Under the pieces are notes generated by a model that saw only the letters and a list, made by a program, of their open reading frames with translations, did not search any database and was not told the DNA's origin. Shown here piece after piece: positions 1-6,638 of a stretch of 15,526 bases of DNA. Each line of letters opens with the position of its first letter. The first letter of the stretch is position 1. Origin of the DNA: an uncultured Lachnospiraceae bacterium. Lineage in GTDB: Bacteria; Bacillota; Clostridia; Lachnospirales; Lachnospiraceae. Both the position numbers and the translations under genes were made by a program. The DNA is taken from positions 1-15,526 of the forward strand of contig CAJTMZ010000099.1 of the NCBI GenBank assembly GCA_910577445.1, in the 5' to 3' direction.

Positions 1-753
1 ATGGTTGTTTATTATTTCACGGACCCGCCATACCTTAATTTCGGATTTGTTTTTTATAAAATGAGCGCCGATATAGGGTCTGGTCAGTGCCCTGACAAGA
101 TTGTAAATTGCCTGGGCTGACATTCTCCAGTCGATTTGGCCGTCTAAACGGTTTCTCTTCCGCCAGGTGTTTCCGGCGCTGCCCGATTGGGAAATTTTGT
201 TTACAGTATTATTTTCCAGTTCATGCCACAGCGTTATAATCTGTTGTTCACCGGTAGTTAATAATTTTTCCATCAGAGTATCGGCGGTATCCTCGTATAG
301 AATATCGACTTCCACCTGAGAAAGGATATCGCCCGTGTCCGGCGTATCCTCCAACATGAAAAAGGAAGACGCGGTTTTTTCAAGCCCCAGTGTTAAAGCC
401 CAGATGATTGGATGCCGTCCCCTGTTGTTTGGCAGAGCCGCCGGATGGTATCCTACCATACCCATAGGAAACATGCTGATGATATTATTTTTTATTAACT
501 GGGACCATCCAAAACAAAACCCGATATCAGGAGAAGACGATTGAATAAATTGGGCCACTTCATCAGTGTTAATATTTGTTACATAGAGATAAGGAATCTG
601 CCATTCCCGGCATAAAGGCGCTAAGTCCGTAAAGTCCGAGTTGAATGTGGAACTTCTCATAGTGGCAACGCCTGCGATATCGGCTTTATGCTCAATTAAG
701 GCTTTTAAGAATCTGTAGGAAGATTTTACGCAGCCTATATAAAATATTTTCAT
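1..753 (-). CDS. Formyltransferase family protein (sugar N-formyltransferase or Fmt-like), 3' end outside window
   Basis: I read this frame directly: from the ATG at 753-751 it is open for 251 codons to the window edge, so the C-terminus is missing. It starts MKIFYIGCVKSSYRFLKALI, and a formyl-transferase core follows: GYHPAALP (residues 101-108), RGRHP and DTGDIL (139-144), where His103 and Asp139 match the catalytic His and Asp of the family. The Asn normally two residues before the His (NxH) is Gly101 here, which is unusual. A second motif, RNRLDGQIDWR (about 201-211), is typical of the region following the core. The enzyme would move a formyl group from N10-formyl-THF onto an amine. Because it directly follows a NeuC-like epimerase (19-nt gap, ribosome site AGAAGG), an amino-sugar substrate is more likely than Met-tRNA. 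The sugar is not identifiable from sequence. Confidence 0.85.
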   Translation of the reverse strand, partial: MKIFYIGCVKSSYRFLKALIEHKADIAGVATMRSSTFNSDFTDLAPLCREWQIPYLYVTNINTDEVAQFIQSSSPDIGFCFGWSQLIKNNIISMFPMGMVGYHPAALPNNRGRHPIIWALTLGLEKTASSFFMLEDTPDTGDILSQVEVDILYEDTADTLMEKLLTTGEQQIITLWHELENNTVNKISQSGSAGNTWRKRNRLDGQIDWRMSAQAIYNLVRALTRPYIGAHFIKNKSEIKVWRVREIINNH

Positions 754-772
754 ACTATTTTCCTTCTATGAG

Positions 773-1933
773 CTAGATAATGTCATAAAACCTTTTCTGT
801 AATTTAAATTTCTCCTGCAATAAGAACTCAGCGGTAATTTCAACAATTCTATCTGATGTATTTCCGTCCCCATAGGGATTGACGACGTTCTCTAGAGTTT
901 TTCTAAAGTTTTCTGACAATGCTTTTTTTATAGAAGCTTCGATTTCCGGCGCCGTGGGCGGACAGTTTATGGTGCTCAATGACTGAATACGGCCTTTCTG
1001 GCGGTCGCCGATATTGATTGAGGGTATTTGAAAGCATGGAGCTTCAATCAGGCCGCTTGAGGAGTTGCCGATAACAAATTCTGCATGACGCAGCGCGCTT
1101 AAATATTTTTTCATACCCAGAGAATCAAATAAGTATAAATGATTATGCCGGTCTGCATAGGATTGCAGATACTCGTTAATAATTCTGCCGTTCATATCTG
1201 CATTTGCTTTTGTGCACAAAAAAGTAATATCGGGGAATTTTTCTATGGCTTTTAACAGTTCTTCTGTCTGCTTTTCGGCGGTATTATCCTCCAGCGTAAC
1301 GGGATGGAATGTCAGAACGCAGTATTTTTCGCCTAAAACACAGCCCAGTTTTGCCTCCAGCTCTGTCTGAGACAAAAGCTCAGCATGCATTGCGTTTTCA
1401 ACGCCGATTGCGCCAACGTTAAATACTCTGTCAGGAGATTCTCCCATTTGTATGACCCTGTGTCTGTAGCTTTCGGTACTTGTAAAATGCAGATAACTAA
1501 GCTTGGTAATAACATTTCTTATTGATTCGTCAACAAGCCCTTCGGTGGCTTCTCCGCCGTGTAAATGGATAATTGGAATATGAGCGTTTAACGCGGCGAA
1601 ACAGACTGCAAGGGTTTCATATCTGTCTCCAAGAACAAGCAACGCGTCTAACTCACATTCCGAAAAGTATTCTGCAAACCCAATCATTGCCAGTCCCATA
1701 GATTTGGATATAGCAGAGGGAGTATCGGCGCTGAGAAGTATTTCAATCTTTTTATCAACTGTAATTCCGTCCTGCTCAATTTCATTTACTGTCATTCCAA
1801 ATTCAGGTGACAAATGGGCTCCTGTCACAGCTACAGTCACCTCAATTTCAGATATGTATTTTAATTTTTTAATTATTGGGGACAATAAACCGTATTCAGC
1901 CCTTGTTGCTGTTAATATCGCTATTTTTTTCAT
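773..1933 (-). CDS. neuC: UDP-N-acetylglucosamine 2-epimerase, hydrolysing (NeuC/LegG type)
   Basis: The 386-residue product has the length and motifs of hydrolysing UDP-GlcNAc 2-epimerases, which release ManNAc-type sugars at the first step of sialic or legionaminic acid synthesis in the cytoplasm. The start MKKIAILTATRAEYGLLSP is typical of NeuC. Further family motifs are LVLGDRYETLAV (about 100-111), HLHGGEATEGLVDESIR (about 123-139), FHPVTLED (about 210-217) and GNSSSGLIEAP (about 289-299), the last lying in the nucleotide-sugar binding C-terminal half. The ATG is preceded by AAGG at a long spacing, and a consensus promoter lies about 60 bp upstream. It is followed by a formyltransferase gene in the same operon. 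Whether it acts on UDP-GlcNAc (NeuC) or on a diacetamido sugar as in legionaminic acid synthesis (LegG) cannot be told here. NeuB and NeuA homologues would be expected to the left of the window. Confidence 0.9.
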   Translation of the reverse strand: MKKIAILTATRAEYGLLSPIIKKLKYISEIEVTVAVTGAHLSPEFGMTVNEIEQDGITVDKKIEILLSADTPSAISKSMGLAMIGFAEYFSECELDALLVLGDRYETLAVCFAALNAHIPIIHLHGGEATEGLVDESIRNVITKLSYLHFTSTESYRHRVIQMGESPDRVFNVGAIGVENAMHAELLSQTELEAKLGCVLGEKYCVLTFHPVTLEDNTAEKQTEELLKAIEKFPDITFLCTKANADMNGRIINEYLQSYADRHNHLYLFDSLGMKKYLSALRHAEFVIGNSSSGLIEAPCFQIPSINIGDRQKGRIQSLSTINCPPTAPEIEASIKKALSENFRKTLENVVNPYGDGNTSDRIVEITAEFLLQEKFKLQKRFYDII

Positions 1934-1991
1934 AAAGTTAAATACCTTGCTTTTATTAGTACCTTTCTTTGGCGTTGCTGACCTTTAACAT

Positions 1992-2021
1992 AATTTACCG
2001 CATTTTCTGTGCTAATGTCAA
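1992..2021 (-). promoter_or_regulatory. Sigma-A type promoter for the neuC-formyltransferase operon
   Basis: On the minus strand a perfect TTGACA (2021-2016) is followed after 18 bp by TAAATT (1997-1992, 4 of 6 matches). Transcription would start near 1985, about 50 nt before the neuC ATG. It lies in the 125-bp gap shared with the divergent XRE gene, so that regulator could act here, but I saw no convincing operator dyad. Confidence 0.6.
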
Positions 2022-2058
2022 GAAAAATTCTGAATATTAACACAAATGGAGGGTAAAT

Positions 2059-2301
2059 ATGAAGATTTATGATTATGGCGGAAAGAAAAATTTGTCCGGT
2101 GAGCGTATTAGGGAAGCGCGCGTTGTCCAAAAATTATCACAGAATGAACTGGCCGCAAAGATGCAGATTGAGGGCATTACCATAGAAAGGGACAGTATAA
2201 GCCGGATAGAAATAGGGACCCGCTTTGTCGCGGACTTTGAGCTGATGATATTTGCAAAAGTTTTGAAAGTAGATGTTATGTGGCTGCTTGGTATCAGATG
2301 A
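2059..2301 (+). CDS. Small XRE-family helix-turn-helix regulator
   Basis: This 80-residue protein is essentially a single HTH_3/Cro-C1 domain. LSGERIREARVVQKLSQNEL (residues 13-32) gives helices 1-2, AAKMQIEG continues, and DSISRIEIGTRFV carries the usual helix 3 and the E-x-G turn; FAKVLKVDVMWLLG closes the fold. There is no effector or dimerisation domain. The ATG has GGAGG (2048-2052) at good spacing. The gene is transcribed divergently from the neuC operon, sharing a 125-bp gap, and converges on the phosphatase gene with a terminator between. Such proteins commonly repress their own or a neighbouring promoter; control of the sugar operon is possible but only inferred. Single-domain XRE proteins are common in Clostridia, and no target can be named from sequence. 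Confidence 0.85.
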   Translation: MKIYDYGGKKNLSGERIREARVVQKLSQNELAAKMQIEGITIERDSISRIEIGTRFVADFELMIFAKVLKVDVMWLLGIR

Positions 2302-2331
2302 GAAAGAAGTGACGGGGGTACGAAAGCGGAT

Positions 2332-2357
2332 AAAAAACGAGGATGCTTAGCATCCTC
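2332..2357 (-). terminator. Intrinsic terminator after the histidine phosphatase gene
   Basis: GAGGATGC (2339-2346), a 3-nt loop and GCATCCTC (2350-2357) form a perfect 8-bp stem. Read on the minus strand it is followed by G and six Ts (2337-2332). It sits 36 bp past the stop of the 2393-3082 gene. On the plus strand no T tract follows, so it is mainly a minus-strand terminator. Confidence 0.85.
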
Positions 2358-2392
2358 TTCCAAAGCTTTTATATATGCCAACAAAAGCAAAG

Positions 2393-3082
2393 TCAGGATT
2401 TTTGATAATCACGCTTTGCAAACAGCCCCCAGTTTTCATATCCGGCGGTTTTCAGCTCTTCCAGGTGGGAGTAATCATTTAAACGGATTACCTGATATGT
2501 GTGGCTTTGCTTTTGGCGGGCAAGTTCTGTCAGAGCGGTATTTTCCATCCAGTTTAAATGATTTATATCTTCGTCAGGCCGGTTCAACAGCAAATTTGTT
2601 AAAACCCGTAATGTGATGCCGTGTGATACGATGATTATATTGCTGTCATTATCTGTATCTTTCAGGTGGCTTTCTATAAAAGTCAGGCACCGCTTTTTTA
2701 CATCCTCATAAGACTCGCCGCCCGGCGCCCGAAGGAGTGATAGCTTTTCATCCAAATCGATTTCCGGGTATTTTTGGCGGCGTTCTTCCCATGACATTCC
2801 TTCAAGGAGTCCCAAATCCATTTCTTTTAAACAGGAAGTCTCTGTAATCACGGTATCCTCATGCCTGGTGCATTGCAGGATTTCCTGCAAAGTCTGTCTG
2901 GCTCTGGCAAGGGAACTACAATAAGCCGATACCTTTTTTCCTTTCAGCTCCGCACAGAGCTTCGCGCCGATGCGCCGGGCCTGGGCAATTCCTTTTTCCG
3001 TCAGTTCAAAATTCGTGGTTGATATAATTTTTCCTTTTGTATTTCCGTGGCTTTCCGCGTGGCGTATTAAATAGAGTTTCAA
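2393..3082 (-). CDS. Histidine phosphatase family protein (phosphoglycerate-mutase-like)
   Basis: The 229-residue product shows the histidine phosphatase superfamily pattern: LIRHAESHGNTKGK (residues 5-18) with the phospho-accepting His8 after Arg7, SSLARARQTL (56-65) with the second Arg, LKEMDLGLLEGM (85-96) with the acid Glu, and IIVSHGITLRVL (150-161) with the second catalytic His154. These enzymes dephosphorylate small phosphometabolites in the cytoplasm (GpmB, CobC and PhoE relatives), and sequence alone does not give the substrate. The start codon is TTG (3082-3080): it directly precedes the family's usual N-terminus, it has AGGGGGA 8-9 nt upstream, and no ATG fits. A TATGAT -10-like hexamer lies at 3123-3118 without a good -35. 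The gene appears monocistronic and ends at a strong terminator. Confidence 0.9.
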   Translation of the reverse strand: MKLYLIRHAESHGNTKGKIISTTNFELTEKGIAQARRIGAKLCAELKGKKVSAYCSSLARARQTLQEILQCTRHEDTVITETSCLKEMDLGLLEGMSWEERRQKYPEIDLDEKLSLLRAPGGESYEDVKKRCLTFIESHLKDTDNDSNIIIVSHGITLRVLTNLLLNRPDEDINHLNWMENTALTELARQKQSHTYQVIRLNDYSHLEELKTAGYENWGLFAKRDYQKS

Positions 3083-3169
3083 CTTTCTTCCCCCTGAAAA
3101 ATAAGTAGTTTAACTGTATCATATAAAAGTAGCTTTGAACAGATGCAAATGTACTTTTGAAAATCTGCA

Positions 3170-3198
3170 TTGTGAAAATATAGATTTTTTTATATACT
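3170..3198 (+). promoter_or_regulatory. Candidate promoter for the Cys-rich ORF / MBL lipoprotein unit
   Basis: TTGTGA (3170-3175) and TATACT (3193-3198) are separated by 17 bp, placing a start near 3205, about 24 nt before the small ORF at 3229. The -10 matches 5 of 6 and the -35 4 of 6. A TTGAAA at 3157-3162 with TATAGA at 3179-3184 (16-bp spacing) is an alternative. The rest of the 3083-3228 gap is AT-rich, with nothing else recognised. Confidence 0.45.
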
Positions 3199-3228
3199 TA
3201 TATTACATGGGAGAAACCGGAAGGGAAA

Positions 3229-3336
3229 ATGAAAGAGTATGATGAAAAGGGCATTGAACATTGTTATGCGTGTGGAGAGGATTGTAAGAACGGTCAGTTA
3301 AAGCAGCATCGTTGGGGAAGTATAATAGTATGGTAA
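3229..3336 (+). CDS. 35-residue Cys-rich ORF, unknown function
   Basis: I read this short ORF by eye: ATG at 3229, TAA at 3334-3336, 35 codons. It contains HCYACGEDC (residues 11-19), with cysteines at 12, 15 and 19 and a His at 11 and 27, a spacing that could bind a metal. It has no signal peptide or membrane segment. GGAAGGG lies just ahead of the ATG, though at short spacing for its AAGGG part. The stop codon is 7 nt before the next gene's ATG and abuts that gene's ribosome site (AAGGAAG), which suggests translational coupling to the lipoprotein. It may be a genuine small protein or a leader peptide. I do not recognise a family. Confidence 0.45.
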   Translation: MKEYDEKGIEHCYACGEDCKNGQLKQHRWGSIIVW

Positions 3337-3343
3337 GGAAGTT

Positions 3344-4234
3344 ATGATAAAGCAAAAAAAATTTTGGTGTATAAGTTCATTTTTACTTCTTTTTTGTGTC
3401 TTGACATTTCTTTTGTCAGGCTGTGGAAGTACGGAAAGCGCAGCATGCGGAGGTGCCAGAGATGAAATTGACTTTTCAGAGGAAAACCCTCATGTGAAGG
3501 TGACTTTTTTTAACGTGGGAAAAGGAGACGCCATTTTAATCGAAACCGGCGAACATGCAGTGCTGATTGATTCAGGCTATGACGATACGGCAAAAATCAT
3601 ACTGAATTATATGAAAGGGCAGGACATCCGGTATCTGGATTACCTGATTCTGACGCACTTTGATAAGGACCATGTGGGTGGCGCGGACTGGATTTTGCGG
3701 GGAGTGGAGACCGGGGCCGTGCTCCAGCCGGATTATGAGTCCGACAGCGGCCAGTATCTGGAATATGTGGAGACTATGGCGGCAAAGGGGTATTCTCCGG
3801 TTCTGGTTACGGAAACCATGGAATTTTCCCTTAATAATGTGGATTTTCTGATTTACCCGCCGCAAAGGGAAAGCTACGAAGAAGAAGATAATGATTTTTC
3901 CCTTGTTACCAGCATGACATGCGGCGAAGTGGGAGTTCTGTTTACAGGGGACTGTGAAAAGGAGAGGCTGAAGGAGCTTTTGCGGCAGGAGGAGTTTTCC
4001 CTTTCGCATGAAGTGTTAAAGGTTCCCCACCATGGAAGAAAGAATAAAAATTCGGAGGAGTTTATAAAAGCCGTCAGTCCCAAAGCGGCGGTGATTACGG
4101 GCTCGAAAGAAAAAACGGCGGATGAGGAGGTCCTCCGGGCGTTGGAAGAAGCGGGGACGGAGATATATTTTTCGGAAGATAAAACGGTGACCTGTCTGTG
4201 TGACGGGGAAAGCTTTCAGATGATTCAGGAATGA
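3344..4234 (+). CDS. Lipoprotein with ComEC-type metallo-beta-lactamase domain
   Basis: The 296-residue product begins with a charged start and a hydrophobic stretch (residues 11-24) ending in the lipobox L24-S-G-C27, so it is predicted to be lipid-anchored at Cys27 on the outer face of the membrane. From about residue 48 it is a metallo-beta-lactamase-fold domain of the ComEC/Rec2 type: VTFFNVGKGDAILIETG (53-69), LTHFDKDHVGG (103-113) carrying the metal-binding His105, Asp107, Asp109 and His110, FTGDC (200-204), and VPHHGRKNKNSEEF (227-240). ComEC itself is a large membrane channel in DNA uptake. This is a stand-alone domain without membrane helices beyond the anchor, so it is better called a ComEC-like hydrolase of unknown substrate, perhaps a nuclease or phosphodiesterase. 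The ATG has AAGGAAG upstream. It follows a 35-residue Cys-rich ORF and precedes a DUF6472-like gene in one apparent transcript. Confidence 0.88.
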   Translation: MIKQKKFWCISSFLLLFCVLTFLLSGCGSTESAACGGARDEIDFSEENPHVKVTFFNVGKGDAILIETGEHAVLIDSGYDDTAKIILNYMKGQDIRYLDYLILTHFDKDHVGGADWILRGVETGAVLQPDYESDSGQYLEYVETMAAKGYSPVLVTETMEFSLNNVDFLIYPPQRESYEEEDNDFSLVTSMTCGEVGVLFTGDCEKERLKELLRQEEFSLSHEVLKVPHHGRKNKNSEEFIKAVSPKAAVITGSKEKTADEEVLRALEEAGTEIYFSEDKTVTCLCDGESFQMIQE

Positions 4235-4282
4235 GAAGCCGTGGAGAATCAGCAGACCTTTGGTAGAAAGAGGGAGTTTAAA

Positions 4283-4483
4283 ATGACGGGAAAAGGAAAG
4301 AAAAAGCCGCAGGGAGCCTGCGAGCAGTGCAATAATTATGTGTATGACGAGGACTATGAATGTTATGTCTGCGAAATGGATTTGGACGAGGACGAGATGA
4401 CCAGATTTCTGGCGGATAATTTCAGGGACTGCCCTTACTATCAGCCGGGGGATGAATATCTGGTGGTGAGGAAGCAGATGTAG
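4283..4483 (+). CDS. Small Cys-rich acidic protein, DUF6472-like
   Basis: The product is 66 residues if translation starts at the ATG at 4283, which has AGGGAG 7-8 nt upstream. A GTG at 4241 would add 14 residues but has a poor ribosome site and adds no family-like sequence. Visible are two CxxC knuckles (Cys13/Cys16 and Cys27/Cys30), a lone Cys50 in DCPYY, and a strongly acidic DLDEDEM segment (33-39). The pattern CEQCNNYVYDEDY...YVC is one I associate with the DUF6472 family of Clostridia, whose function is unknown; the paired cysteines suggest zinc or Fe-S binding. There is no signal peptide, so it is probably cytoplasmic. It lies 48 nt after the MBL lipoprotein on the same strand and may share its transcript. 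Confidence 0.8.
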   Translation: MTGKGKKKPQGACEQCNNYVYDEDYECYVCEMDLDEDEMTRFLADNFRDCPYYQPGDEYLVVRKQM

Positions 4484-4538
4484 GGAATTATATTGCCACA
4501 GGGATTTTTCCTCGCGAAGTGGGAAGAAAAATTGTAAA

Positions 4539-4579
4539 GGCAGGAGGGTTTTCCGTCACATTGGCTTAACCGCCCTGCC
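4539..4579 (-). terminator. Candidate terminator of the glnA-ANTAR operon
   Basis: Arms GGCAGG (4539-4544) and CCTGCC (4574-4579) pair, and GGTT/AACC continue the helix after a 2-nt internal loop, with a 17-nt loop. On the minus strand it begins at the ANTAR stop codon and is followed by TTTACAATTTTT. The imperfect stem and interrupted T run make it a moderate candidate. Confidence 0.45.
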
Positions 4580-5163
4580 TATGAATAAGTATTGATAATA
4601 TTTTCCGCAGCCTGGCGTTTGGTAATGCACATATCCATCGCCAGCTTTTCTATGTAATGGTGTGCCTCCGGCTCATTCATCTTCAGCTCGGTGATAAGCA
4701 GCCACTTCGCCCGGTTCACAAGCCGGATTTCTCCCATTTTTTCTTCTATCGATAAAGTCTTTTTCTCTATTTTCCGAAGACGTTCCCGGGCGCTTTTAAG
4801 CCAGCCAATGGCCAGAGTAATGGTCTGTCTGGACAGGGGCTTTGCCAGGACAAAAACGCCGTGTGGGGAGGCTTTATCATAAATTCCGATATAGGATTCC
4901 GACTTTACAAGCAGCAATGTAACTGTACTTTTGGATGTACAGGTGTCGATGGCAAAATTGATTCCGGGCTCATCAGGCAGAGGGGAATTGACAATCACAA
5001 AATCGTAATTCTGTTCGGCAAAGGCTCTTTTGGCGGCGCTGATGCCGGAAACCACAGTTACCGGAGAAAAAGCGGCCGCAGGAAGCATGGCTGCCAGAGC
5101 GGAGTTGAAGTTCTCGGCCGCCGAAGCGACAAGAACGCTGTATACTCGTTCTTCCAGGTTCAT
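4579..5163 (-). CDS. ANTAR-domain antiterminator with degenerate receiver (NitR-like)
   Basis: The 194-residue protein begins at the ATG at 5163, one base after the glnA stop and with GGAG 8-9 nt upstream; a longer reading frame would run inside glnA and is not credible. Residues 6-120 resemble a response-regulator receiver, but the usual phospho-acceptor Asp is Asn59 (DFVIVNSPLP, 54-63), while the conserved Lys108 before Pro remains (AKPLS). A coiled segment (115-142) leads into an ANTAR domain (about 140-194, LVNRAKWLLITELKMNEPEA and ITKRQAAENII). ANTAR domains bind paired RNA hairpins with hexaloops and prevent intrinsic termination. Adjacent glnA points to nitrogen control, as reported for NitR beside glnA in Clostridium saccharobutylicum. 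The likely targets are the hexaloop hairpins at 6678-6783 ahead of amt. With no phospho-acceptor Asp, activation may be by protein contact (for example glutamine synthetase or PII) rather than phosphorylation. Confidence 0.9.
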   Translation of the reverse strand: MNLEERVYSVLVASAAENFNSALAAMLPAAAFSPVTVVSGISAAKRAFAEQNYDFVIVNSPLPDEPGINFAIDTCTSKSTVTLLLVKSESYIGIYDKASPHGVFVLAKPLSRQTITLAIGWLKSARERLRKIEKKTLSIEEKMGEIRLVNRAKWLLITELKMNEPEAHHYIEKLAMDMCITKRQAAENIINTYS

Positions 5164-5164
5164 T

Positions 5165-6481
5165 TTAATTCTCCATGGCGCATTCTTGTGTTTCCTGGCT
5201 TTTGGTTTGAACAAACTTCCGGCAGTAAGCGTCAATGAGGGCGGGAGGGAGGTGTTCCTCCACAAAGGAACTGCCGCGGGCAATCCGGCAGGCTGATTCA
5301 AGGCTGGCCGGAAGCCGGCTTAAGTGCTTAAGCCTTTCAGGGTCTGCGGTATAGGAGTTGAAACGCGCCTCCTGCGGCAGAGGTCTTTCACATTTTATGC
5401 CGTACAGACCGGCATATATGATTAACGCAAAGGCCAGATAAGGGTTGGCGGACGGGTCGGAGGAGCGCAGCTCGGCACGGCGGTACTTTCCTATGGCGGC
5501 GGGAATCCGAATCAGGTGAGAGCGGTTTTCCCGTGACCAGGAGATATATTCCGGCGCTTTATTTTGGCCGAAACGCTGATAGGAGCTTTCGGTGGGATTT
5601 AAAAATGCGGTAATATCGGAAATTTTTTCCAGAATACCGGCAATCATAAAGGAAAGGGCGGAATCATTTTCATTATTGTTTTCGTCTATGTTTCCGGCGT
5701 CTTTTTCGGAAATATTATCCGATATACTTCTTTTTTTCACGGAGACATTTATATGAAATCCGTTGCCGGGCTTATCGGTCAGGGGCTTTGCGCCAAAATC
5801 AGCGAAAAGACCGTTGCGGCGCGCCACAATTTTGGCAATGTTCTGAAAGGTAATGGTGTTGTCGGCGGCGGTAACGGCATCCGAGTAGCGAAAGTCGATT
5901 TCATTCTGGCCGGGTCCCGCCTCGTGGTGGGAGCTTTCAGGAAGGATGCCCATCTGCTCAAGGGTAAGGCAGATTTCCCGGCGGATATTCTCCCCTCTGT
6001 CTTCGGGGGCAATATCCATATAGGAAGCCTCGTCATAAGGGGTTTTGGTGGGATTTCCGTTTTCGTCCAGATGAAAAAGATAGAATTCCTGTTCCGCGCC
6101 GAAGTCGAAATGATAGCCGCACTTTGCCGCGTCCGCAACTGCCCTTTTGAGAAGGCTTCTGGTATCGCGCTCAAAAGGTCTTCCGTCAGGATACGTGATA
6201 TTCGAAAACATACGAACCACCTTTCCGTGTTCCGGCCGCCAAGGGAGGAGAGAGAGGGTATCGGGCTCCGGGTGAAGGAGCAAATCGCAGTTCTTCTCAT
6301 CGCCGAATCCGGCGATGGAGGAGGCGTCGAAGGCAATTCCGTATTCAAAGGCCCGGGCAAGCTCTCCCGGCATGATGGATATATTTTTCTGTATTCCGAA
6401 CACATCGCAGAAGGCAAGACGGATGAATTTTACGTCCTCCTCCGCTACATACTGTATGACTTCCTGTTTTGAATATTTCAT
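5165..6481 (-). CDS. glnA: Glutamine synthetase, type I family
   Basis: The enzyme makes glutamine from glutamate, ammonia and ATP. At 438 residues it fits the short GS-I class. Motifs run in order: FDASSIAGF (51-59, the loop with the ammonium-site Asp), FGAEQEF (127-133, metal ligands Glu130/Glu132), HHEAGPGQNEIDF (175-187), GNGFHINVS (239-247, His243), WSRENRSHLIRIP (305-317) and RRAELRSSDPSANPYLAF (324-341). An Asn/Asp-rich stretch at about 255-273 looks like an inserted linker. I chose the ATG at 6481, with AGGAGG six bases upstream, because the upstream extension of the frame is a leader containing the promoter. It is followed one base later by the ANTAR gene, so the two are surely cotranscribed and probably coupled in translation. 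The unusual GAEQEF and SRENRSH variants leave room for a divergent gamma-glutamyl ligase, but the catalytic set looks complete. Confidence 0.92.
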   Translation of the reverse strand: MKYSKQEVIQYVAEEDVKFIRLAFCDVFGIQKNISIMPGELARAFEYGIAFDASSIAGFGDEKNCDLLLHPEPDTLSLLPWRPEHGKVVRMFSNITYPDGRPFERDTRSLLKRAVADAAKCGYHFDFGAEQEFYLFHLDENGNPTKTPYDEASYMDIAPEDRGENIRREICLTLEQMGILPESSHHEAGPGQNEIDFRYSDAVTAADNTITFQNIAKIVARRNGLFADFGAKPLTDKPGNGFHINVSVKKRSISDNISEKDAGNIDENNNENDSALSFMIAGILEKISDITAFLNPTESSYQRFGQNKAPEYISWSRENRSHLIRIPAAIGKYRRAELRSSDPSANPYLAFALIIYAGLYGIKCERPLPQEARFNSYTADPERLKHLSRLPASLESACRIARGSSFVEEHLPPALIDAYCRKFVQTKSQETQECAMEN

Positions 6482-6486
6482 GATTA

Positions 6487-6506
6487 ACCTCCTATAACCT
6501 CCTATA
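6487..6506 (-). repeat. Tandem 10-bp duplication of the glnA ribosome binding site
   Basis: Read on the minus strand, TATAGGAGGT occurs twice head to tail, ending 5 nt before the glnA ATG (6481). The proximal AGGAGG (6493-6488) has ideal spacing of 6 nt; the distal copy is 10 nt further away. This gives glnA a doubled Shine-Dalgarno sequence. Confidence 0.85.
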
Positions 6507-6562
6507 AAAATCCCCGGCGTCTTTTCGGCGCGCTTTTGCGGCCTGTTTATAGTCAAGGTTAC

Positions 6563-6589
6563 CTTATACCCGTACCGGAGGAATGTCAA
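6563..6589 (-). promoter_or_regulatory. Candidate promoter of glnA-ANTAR
   Basis: On the minus strand a perfect TTGACA (6589-6584) is followed after only 15 bp by TATAAG (6568-6563, 5 of 6); the 17-bp alternative TAAGGT is weak. A palindrome AAGGT-T-ACCTT (6555-6565) covers the -10 edge and start site and could be an operator. The short spacing suggests that an activator may be needed, but this is inference. Confidence 0.55.
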
Positions 6590-6638
6590 GGAAAATAAAA
6601 ATTGAAAATGGATTTCCATGTTTTTTTCAAATCAGGGG

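Noticed and set aside
335..544. Plus-strand 69-codon ORF
   Set aside because: It is antisense to the formyltransferase frame, which is open over the whole of 1-753 and carries family motifs.
4241..4282. GTG start for the DUF6472-like gene at 4241
   Set aside because: Poor ribosome site and no family-like residues before the ATG at 4283.
4506..4533. TTTTTCC...GGAAGAAAAA imperfect dyad as a terminator for the MBL/DUF6472 unit
   Set aside because: The arms do not align over more than a few pairs and no T run follows on the plus strand.
5164..5301. N-terminal extension of the ANTAR gene to an ATG at 5301
   Set aside because: It would lie inside the 3' end of glnA and read a low-complexity, non-family sequence, while the ATG at 5163 has a good ribosome site and matches the receiver start.
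5753..6472. Plus-strand 239-codon ORF antisense to glnA
   Set aside because: Its sequence shows no recognisable domain and the opposite strand encodes complete glutamine synthetase motifs; long antisense frames are common in GC-biased third positions.
6482..6619. Upstream extension of glnA to 6619
   Set aside because: The extra 46 residues would cover the promoter and leader; AGGAGG six bases before the ATG at 6481 decides the start.
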